From NCBI GenBank assembly GCA_017744755.1, contig JAGIAU010000055.1, forward strand, positions 1 to 10,652: a stretch of DNA of 10,652 bases, given 5' to 3'. Shown piece by piece: positions 6,543 to 10,652 of this stretch (position 1 is its first letter; every line of letters starts with the position of its first letter). The translations under genes and the position numbers were made by a program. The stretch comes from Microbacteriaceae bacterium (GTDB lineage: Bacteria > Actinomycetota > Actinomycetes > Actinomycetales > Microbacteriaceae). A model generated the notes under the pieces. That model made no database searches. It worked only from the letters and a program-made list of their open reading frames with translations, and was not told where the DNA came from.

Positions 6543-7244
6543 GGCGGAGGCCCTCCTCGGGATGAGCAGCACCGCGAGGAGGGTCCCGATCGCCCCGCCG
6601 ATGAGCTGCGCCGCCAGGAAGGGCGGCACCGAGGCGGGCGCGATGCCCGCGAAGGTGTCGGAGAACATGCGGCCGAGCATGACGGACGGGTTCATGAACG
6701 CGAAGGACGAGGTGGCCCAGATCGCCGCCCCGACATAGGCGGCCACGGCGGGCGCCACGACGGCGATGCCGTAGCCGGCGCGGGCGAGGCCGAAGACGAC
6801 GAGCAGGAGCCCCGCGGTCGCGACGACCTCGCCGAGGAGCGAACCGGCGGCGGCGCGTTCGTGGGCGGAGAACGCGCTCGGCACGGCGAACATGGCGTTC
6901 GCCAGCAGGGCGCCAGCGATGGCGCCAGCGGTCTGCGCGACGATCCGGACGACCGCATCGATCGTGCGATGCACGCCCGGCCGGCCGTCGGCGCGATCGA
7001 GGAGGGCGTCGGCGACGGTCACGAGCGGGTTGAAGTGCGCGCCGCTCACCGGGGCGAGGAGCAGGATGAGGACCGCGAGACCGAGGACGATCGCGAACAC
7101 GTGCTCGAACAGCTCCAGACCGACATCGCCGGGTGAGAGCCGCTCTGCGACGATCCCGGAGCCGATCACGATGGTGACGAGGAGGCCGGTGCCGAGGAGC
7201 TCGGCGAGGGCGCGGCGCCAGAGCGGTGCGTTCACGGCGACCAT
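6540..7244 (-). CDS. MIP-family aquaporin/aquaglyceroporin (distal copy)
   Basis: The product (234 aa) is a six-TM channel of the major intrinsic protein family. The two half-helix motifs are present as HFNPLVT (N72-P73) and FMNPSVM (N185-P186), each in the expected context (SGAHFNP; FMNPSVMLGR). The residue after the second motif, Arg in classical AqpZ and GlpF (NPAR), is Val188, which should alter selectivity. Aquaporins in ars operons, such as AqpS of Sinorhizobium, are known to pass arsenite, and the ars genes nearby suggest the same here. It is the last gene of the - arm, 35 bp after the flavoenzyme gene. The ATG at 7244 has no good ribosome binding site; a GTG at 7235 (Val4), preceded by AGGATGG, is an alternative start. 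It is clearly paralogous to the copy at 8674-9360. A role in arsenite passage is inferred. Confidence 0.88.
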   Translation of the reverse strand: MVAVNAPLWRRALAELLGTGLLVTIVIGSGIVAERLSPGDVGLELFEHVFAIVLGLAVLILLLAPVSGAHFNPLVTVADALLDRADGRPGVHRTIDAVVRIVAQTAGAIAGALLANAMFAVPSAFSAHERAAAGSLLGEVVATAGLLLVVFGLARAGYGIAVVAPAVAAYVGAAIWATSSFAFMNPSVMLGRMFSDTFAGIAPASVPPFLAAQLIGGAIGTLLAVLLIPRRASA

Positions 7245-7279
7245 CCTGACGGATCGCGCCGTGTCCGCGCTCGTCGGCC

Positions 7280-8671
7280 CTACACGCCGGCGAGCGCTCG
7301 GGCGCGCCGCTGCGCCGCCCAGGCCTGCGCCGCGACCTGCACGGCGTCCCAGGGCGAGCCGAGCGGCGGGGTGTAGCTGAGGTCGAGGTCGCTGAGCTGC
7401 TCGATGCTGAATCCGGCGTGCAGCGCGGTCGCGAACGTGTCGACGCGCTTGGCGACCTCGGTGCCGTGGCGACCGACCAGCTGGGCGCCCAGGAGCCAGC
7501 CGTCGCGCTCGTCGCCCGTGATGCGGAAGCGGATCGGATGCGCGCCCGGGTAGTAGCGCTTGTGATCGTCGGCGACCGAGGCGACGGTGACGGGCGTGAA
7601 GCCCGCGGCTGTCGCATCCTGATCGCGGAGCCCGGTCCGGCCGGCGACGAGGTCGAAGACCTTGACGACCTGGGTGCCGACGGAGCCGGCGAAGCGGGCC
7701 TCGCCGCCGATCGCGTTCTCGCCGGCCACGCGGCCCTGCTTGTGCGAGGTCGTGCCGAGCGGCAGGTAGGTCGTCCCGAGGAGCAGGTGATGGGTGACGA
7801 CGCCGTCGCCGGCGGCCCAGATGTGCGGGAGGCCGGTGCGCATCTCCCGGTCGACGACGACCGCGCCGCCGGCGCCGAGGACGGCGCCGGCCTCGGCGAG
7901 GAGCTCGGTGTTCGGCCGGACGCCGACGACGAGGAGGACGAGGTCGGCCGTGAACGTCGCCGGACGGCCCGCGCGGTCGGCCATGACGGTGAGACCGGTC
8001 GGTCCCTGCTCGATCGCGCGCACGACGGTCCCGGTGACGACCTCGACGCCGTGCCCGGCGATCTCCTCGTGGATGAGGGCGCCGAGCTCCGGGTCGAGCG
8101 TGGAGAGCACCTCGGGCCCGCGCTGCAGCTGCGTGACCCGCATCCCCCTGGCGGTGAACGCCTCGGCCATCTCCAGGCCGACGTAGCCCGCGCCGACGAT
8201 GATGGCCGAGGCGGGCTGCCGCTCGGCGAGGTCCCGGTCGAGCGCGAAGGTGTCCCCCATCGAGTGCATGACATGCACGCCCTGCTCGGGGCCGAGCGCG
8301 TCGAGGCCGGCGATGCCGGCATGGGACGGCAGCGCGCCGGTGCCGACCACGAGCTCGTCATAGGCGAGCTCCTCGACCGAGCCGTCGGGGCCTCGCACCT
8401 CGAGGCGCCGCCCCGCGACGTCGATGCGGGTCGCGAGCGTGTCGAGCCGGAGCCGCATCCCGGTCGCCTCGAGGTCGGCGGCGGTGCGGTGGGCGAGCGA
8501 CTGCCACGGCTGCACCTCGCCCGTGAAGTAGTACGGGATGCCGCAGATCGAATAGTTCGGGTAGGCGTCCGCCACGACGACGGTCACCTCGGCCGACGGG
8601 TCGAGCTCCCGGGCGCGCAGGGCGGCCGAGATGCCGGCGTCGGAACCCCCGACGATCGCAAGACGGGTCAC
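7280..8671 (-). CDS. FAD/NAD(P)-dependent disulfide oxidoreductase, CoA-disulfide reductase-like
   Basis: The product (463 aa) is a cytoplasmic flavoprotein of the pyridine nucleotide-disulfide oxidoreductase superfamily. The N-terminal FAD fold (LAIVGGSDAGISAA, 4-17) is followed by YSICGIPYY with a single redox Cys43, the arrangement of CoA-disulfide reductases and NADH oxidases rather than the CxxC pair of thioredoxin reductase. An NAD(P)-binding fold lies at 157-170 (IIVGAGYVGLEMAE), the second FAD motif IWAAGDG at 284-290, and a dimerisation domain at about 330-463 with RYYPGAHPI and DLDLSYTPPLGSPWD. The GTG start lies two bases after the stop of the upstream aquaporin, behind AGAAAGG. 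In an arsenic locus it probably supplies thiol reducing power, with CoA, mycothiol or another disulfide as substrate, or handles arsenic redox chemistry. The family is firm; the substrate is inferred. Confidence 0.9.
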   Translation of the reverse strand: MTRLAIVGGSDAGISAALRARELDPSAEVTVVVADAYPNYSICGIPYYFTGEVQPWQSLAHRTAADLEATGMRLRLDTLATRIDVAGRRLEVRGPDGSVEELAYDELVVGTGALPSHAGIAGLDALGPEQGVHVMHSMGDTFALDRDLAERQPASAIIVGAGYVGLEMAEAFTARGMRVTQLQRGPEVLSTLDPELGALIHEEIAGHGVEVVTGTVVRAIEQGPTGLTVMADRAGRPATFTADLVLLVVGVRPNTELLAEAGAVLGAGGAVVVDREMRTGLPHIWAAGDGVVTHHLLLGTTYLPLGTTSHKQGRVAGENAIGGEARFAGSVGTQVVKVFDLVAGRTGLRDQDATAAGFTPVTVASVADDHKRYYPGAHPIRFRITGDERDGWLLGAQLVGRHGTEVAKRVDTFATALHAGFSIEQLSDLDLSYTPPLGSPWDAVQVAAQAWAAQRRARALAGV

Positions 8672-8673
8672 GG

Positions 8674-9360
8674 TCAGGCCTTTCTGGGGAAGAGCAGGAG
8701 GACGAGCGCGGCGCCGACGGCGCCGCCGAGGACCTGAGCGCCGATGAACCAGGGTGCGGAGGCGGGGGCGATCCCGGCGAAGGTGTCGGAGAACATGCGG
8801 CCGACGGTGACCGCCGGATTGGCGAAGGACGTCGAGGCGGTGAACCAGTAGGCGGCGCCGATGTAGGCGCCGACGGCCGGAGCGATCACGACCGCGCCGT
8901 GCCCGGCTCGGACGAGACCGAAGACGAGCAGCACGAGCCCGGCGGTCGCCACGACCTCGGCGAGCACGGCCCCGGCGTCGGCCCGTGCTTCGGCGGAGAA
9001 CGCGCTCGCGACGCCGAACATGGCGTTCGCCAGGAGCGCGCCGCCGACGGCGCCGAGGAGCTGCGCGGCGATCCGGGCGAGCGCATCAGGCGCTCCCGGC
9101 GCCGGTCGAGCGCCGAGCGCGATGTCGGCGAGGGTGACGACCGGGTTGAAGTGGGCACCGCTGACCGGCGCGAGGAGCAGGATGAGCACGGCGAGCCCGA
9201 GCGCGGTCGCGAAGGAGTTCTCCAGAAGCTGGAGCCCGACATCCGCGGGCGAGAGCCGCTCGGCCATGATCCCCGAGCCGACGACGACGGTCACGAGGAG
9301 GCCCGTGCCGAGGAGCTCGGCGAGCGCTCGGCGCCAGAGGGGTGCGATCACGGGATGCAT
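8674..9360 (-). CDS. MIP-family aquaporin/aquaglyceroporin (promoter-proximal copy)
   Basis: The product (228 aa) is a second six-TM MIP channel and the first gene of the - arm of the arsenic cluster. Its half-helix motifs are HFNPVVT (N72-P73) and FANPAVT (N181-P182), with Val184 where NPAR channels have Arg. It shares long identical stretches with the distal copy, such as APLWRRALAELLGTGLLVT, LAVLILLLAPVSGAHFNP and GRMFSDTFAGIAPAS, so the two arose by duplication. They differ most in the loop after the first motif and in the last helix. The gene is divergent from the ArsR-ArsC fusion across 38 bp containing a palindromic operator. The ATG at 9360 is assumed; Val4 (GTG at 9351) is possible. 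Arsenite or other metalloid conduction is inferred from context; simple water or glycerol transport cannot be excluded. Confidence 0.88.
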   Translation of the reverse strand: MHPVIAPLWRRALAELLGTGLLVTVVVGSGIMAERLSPADVGLQLLENSFATALGLAVLILLLAPVSGAHFNPVVTLADIALGARPAPGAPDALARIAAQLLGAVGGALLANAMFGVASAFSAEARADAGAVLAEVVATAGLVLLVFGLVRAGHGAVVIAPAVGAYIGAAYWFTASTSFANPAVTVGRMFSDTFAGIAPASAPWFIGAQVLGGAVGAALVLLLFPRKA

Positions 9361-9382
9361 CTTGACGCACCCGGGATCACTC

Positions 9383-9396
9383 AGTCAATATTGACT
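9383..9396. promoter_or_regulatory. Perfect 14-bp palindrome, probable ArsR-type operator for both ars arms
   Basis: AGTCAATATTGACT is a perfect palindrome and one of the few AT-rich spots in this DNA. It sits between the divergent aquaporin and arsR-fusion genes, three bases before the fusion's ATG. The TCAA...TTGA core is the form expected for ArsR/SmtB-family sites. A TTGACG at 9362-9367 lies 18-19 bp before CAATAT/AATATT inside the palindrome, so a + strand promoter could overlap the operator and give a leaderless or nearly leaderless transcript. The repeat is seen; binding and promoter use are inferred. Confidence 0.65.
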
Positions 9397-9398
9397 TA

Positions 9399-10067
9399 AT
9401 GTTTACTGAAATATCTGATCTGGATCGTCGCGTCGCGGTGCTTGCGGCGCTCGCCGACCCCGCGCGACTTCGGATCGTGGACGCGCTCGCGATCGGCGAC
9501 CTCGCGCCGAGCGAGATCCAGGAGACCCTCGGTCTCTCCTCCAGCCTGCTCGCGCACCATCTCGGCATCCTCGAGCGGGCCGAACTCGTCGAGCGCAGCC
9601 GCTCGGAGGCCGACCGGCGCCGCACCTACGTACGGCTCGCGCCACACGCCCGCGCGCTCGTCGGCGGGAGCACGTTCGCCGCGCCGCGGCGCATCGTGTT
9701 CGTCTGCTCCGCGAACTCCGCACGATCCCAGCTCGCCGCCGCGCTCTGGCAGCGGGAGAGCTCGATCCCGGTCGCATCGGCCGGGACGCGACCGGCCGAA
9801 GCGATCGCGAGCGGCGCGTTCGACACCGCCGCGCGGCACGGTCTCGACCTCCCGCCCCGCACCCCGCAGGCCTTCGACGGCGCCGCCGACGGCGACTGGA
9901 TCATCACGGTCTGCGACGCCGCGCACGAGGATCTCGACGGCGACGACACGGCGCACTGGTCGATCCCGGACCCCGTCCGGATCGGGACCGCTGCGGCCTT
10001 CGACGACGCCTACGACGAGCTCGCCTCGCGCATTCGCGCGATCCTGCCCAGCCTGACCACGGCCTGA
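9399..10067 (+). CDS. arsR: ArsR-family repressor fused to a low-molecular-weight phosphatase/arsenate reductase domain
   Basis: The product (222 aa) joins two domains. Residues about 8-85 are an ArsR/SmtB winged helix: ALADPARLRIVDAL, recognition region LSSSLLAHHLGILERAELV, and wing SEADRRRTYVRL. Residues about 97-220 are an LMW-phosphatase/arsenate reductase fold with the P-loop C103-SANSA-R109, followed by SAGT, VCDAAHED and the D191-P192 acid loop. The only cysteines are C103 and C172; the DNA-binding half has none, so the classic ArsR CxC arsenite site is missing. The start was taken at ATG 9399, giving a normal N-terminus. No ribosome binding site precedes it, which fits a leaderless message. 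It is divergent from the aquaporin arm and leads the arsC genes. It is expected to repress both arms from the palindrome and may sense arsenic through its reductase domain. Whether the domain is catalytic is unknown. Confidence 0.9.
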   Translation: MFTEISDLDRRVAVLAALADPARLRIVDALAIGDLAPSEIQETLGLSSSLLAHHLGILERAELVERSRSEADRRRTYVRLAPHARALVGGSTFAAPRRIVFVCSANSARSQLAAALWQRESSIPVASAGTRPAEAIASGAFDTAARHGLDLPPRTPQAFDGAADGDWIITVCDAAHEDLDGDDTAHWSIPDPVRIGTAAAFDDAYDELASRIRAILPSLTTA

Positions 10068-10085
10068 TGCCGAGCCCGGCCTCCG

Positions 10086-10140
10086 CCCGACATCCACCCG
10101 ACCTCCACCCGATCTCCACCCGACGCCCACCCGACAGGAA
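10086..10140. repeat. Five tandem 11-bp repeats (consensus CCCGACNTCCA)
   Basis: Within the 78-bp gap between the ArsR fusion and arsC, five head-to-tail 11-bp units begin at 10086, 10097, 10108, 10119 and 10130: CCCGACATCCA, CCCGACCTCCA, CCCGATCTCCA, CCCGACGCCCA, CCCGACAGGAA. The last unit runs into the arsC ribosome binding site AGGAAG (10136-10141). The period is about one DNA turn, and the top strand is C-rich and poor in G, so the RNA would fold little. The function is unknown; candidates are phased protein sites, an unstructured translation leader, or a slippage-made array. Confidence 0.85.
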
Positions 10141-10145
10141 GCCCC

Positions 10146-10577
10146 GTGACCACCCCGACCGCGACGAAGCCGAAGGTGCTCTTCCTCTGCGTCCACAACG
10201 CGGGCCGCTCGCAGATGGCCCTCGGCTTCTTCCGTGCGCACGCCGGCGACCGGGCGATCGGCTGGTCGGCCGGCTCCGCGCCCGCCGACGAGATCAGCGA
10301 CGTGGCCGTCGCCGCCCTGGCCGAGCGCGGCATCGACATCTCCGCCGAGGTGCCGAAGCTCCGCACCGACGAGCTCCAGGCCGGCGCCGATGTCGTCGTC
10401 ACGCTGGGCGGCGGCACGGCGCCCGAGCTCTCCGGCCAGCGCATCGAGGCCTGGACGGCGCTGCCCGATCCGGCCGGCTGGACGCTTGCGGGCGTCCGCC
10501 CGCTGCGCGACGAGATCGAGCGCCGCGTGCTGCAGCTCCTCGACGAACTCGACCTCCCCGAAAGGACCACGCCATGA
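10146..10577 (+). CDS. arsC: Arsenate reductase, single-cysteine LMW-phosphatase type
   Basis: The product (143 aa) is a cytoplasmic arsenate reductase of the low-molecular-weight phosphatase fold. The P-loop C15-VHNAG-R21, followed by SQMA, is typical of actinobacterial ArsC, and SAGS (41-44) and the D108-P109 acid loop (LPDPAGW) complete the site. C15 is the only cysteine. The segment LGGGTAPELSG (87-97) stands where many relatives carry GCGDxCP. This argues against the three-cysteine thioredoxin-linked route and for a thiol-adduct route such as mycothiol/mycoredoxin, as known for Corynebacterium enzymes. It uses a GTG start after AGGAAG and follows the repeat-bearing leader. Its stop overlaps the ATG of the next arsC, so the two are coupled. 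The family is sure; the electron donor is inferred. Confidence 0.92.
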   Translation: MTTPTATKPKVLFLCVHNAGRSQMALGFFRAHAGDRAIGWSAGSAPADEISDVAVAALAERGIDISAEVPKLRTDELQAGADVVVTLGGGTAPELSGQRIEAWTALPDPAGWTLAGVRPLRDEIERRVLQLLDELDLPERTTP

Positions 10578-10652
10578 CCCACGCCGCCGACGGCCTCCCC
10601 CACGTCCTCTTCCTCTGCATCCACAACGCGGGCCGCTCGCAGATGGCCCTCG
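10574..10652 (+). CDS. arsC: Second arsenate reductase, N-terminal fragment (truncated by window edge)
   Basis: Twenty-six codons of a second ArsC are visible before the window ends. The P-loop C15-IHNAG-R21-SQMAL occupies the same residue positions as in the preceding gene. The ATG overlaps the previous stop (ATGA) and is preceded by AAAGGA with a 7-nt spacer. Bases 10604-10652 match 10176-10224 of the first copy at 47 of 49 positions, which indicates tandem duplication or strong constraint. Activity and full length cannot be judged. Confidence 0.85.
   Translation, partial: MTHAADGLPHVLFLCIHNAGRSQMAL

Noticed and set aside
5232..8361. Very long antisense or shifted frames over the permease, aquaporin and flavoenzyme genes
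   Set aside because: Composition is Arg/Ala/Asp-rich without domains, and the competing frames carry full MacB, MIP and flavoprotein motifs.
10086..10140. CRISPR array
   Set aside because: Units are 11 bp and head-to-tail without spacers, and no cas genes are present.
1..10652. tRNA, rRNA, insertion sequence, phage or conjugative element
   Set aside because: No transposase, integrase, tRNA-like cloverleaf, terminal inverted repeats or target duplications were seen, and base composition is uniform apart from the short AT-rich ars operator.

Overview
The window is very GC-rich DNA with tightly packed genes, GTG starts, 4-bp stop/start overlaps and long antisense open frames. The style, together with single-cysteine arsenate reductases of the mycothiol-linked kind, points to a high-GC actinobacterium, most likely of the Microbacteriaceae type. 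That placement is an inference from gene style; there is no rRNA or other taxonomic marker here.

Region 1 (1-2759), signalling. The 3' end of one sensor histidine kinase enters from the left on the + strand. It converges on a complete two-component pair on the - strand: an OmpR-type response regulator at 2094-2759 and its membrane kinase at 829-2097, coupled by a 4-bp overlap. The two kinase genes end in the same CTAG, so their stop codons overlap.

Region 2 (2760-6531), a MacAB-like envelope or efflux operon. It is divergent from the regulator gene across a 133-bp region carrying an 11-bp-phased GGTTAGG direct repeat, the expected form of an OmpR-family operator. The operon encodes a lipoprotein, a membrane-anchored adaptor with a peptidoglycan-binding domain, an ABC ATPase and a MacB/FtsX-type permease. 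All are joined by GTGA/ATGA overlaps. The likely logic is that the two-component system senses an envelope or antimicrobial signal and controls this transporter.

Region 3 (6540-10652), an arsenic-type cluster in two divergent arms. The - strand arm runs aquaporin, FAD/NAD(P) disulfide oxidoreductase of the CoA-disulfide reductase family, then a second aquaporin. The + strand arm runs an ArsR-arsenate reductase fusion, an ArsC, then a second ArsC cut by the window edge. A 38-bp gap between the arms holds a perfect 14-bp palindrome that could control both. The proposed scheme is that arsenate is reduced by the ArsC enzymes with low-molecular-weight thiol chemistry, arsenite leaves through aquaporin channels, the flavoenzyme supplies thiol reducing power, and the fusion protein represses the locus. 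No ArsB or Acr3 pump is visible, but the cluster continues past the right edge.

Points of most interest are the cysteine-free DNA-binding domain of the ArsR fusion, the paired aquaporins that both lack the usual NPAR arginine, five 11-bp tandem repeats in the leader of the first arsC, and a large Pro/Ala-rich insertion inside the first histidine kinase. No tRNA, rRNA, CRISPR array, transposase or attachment site was found.
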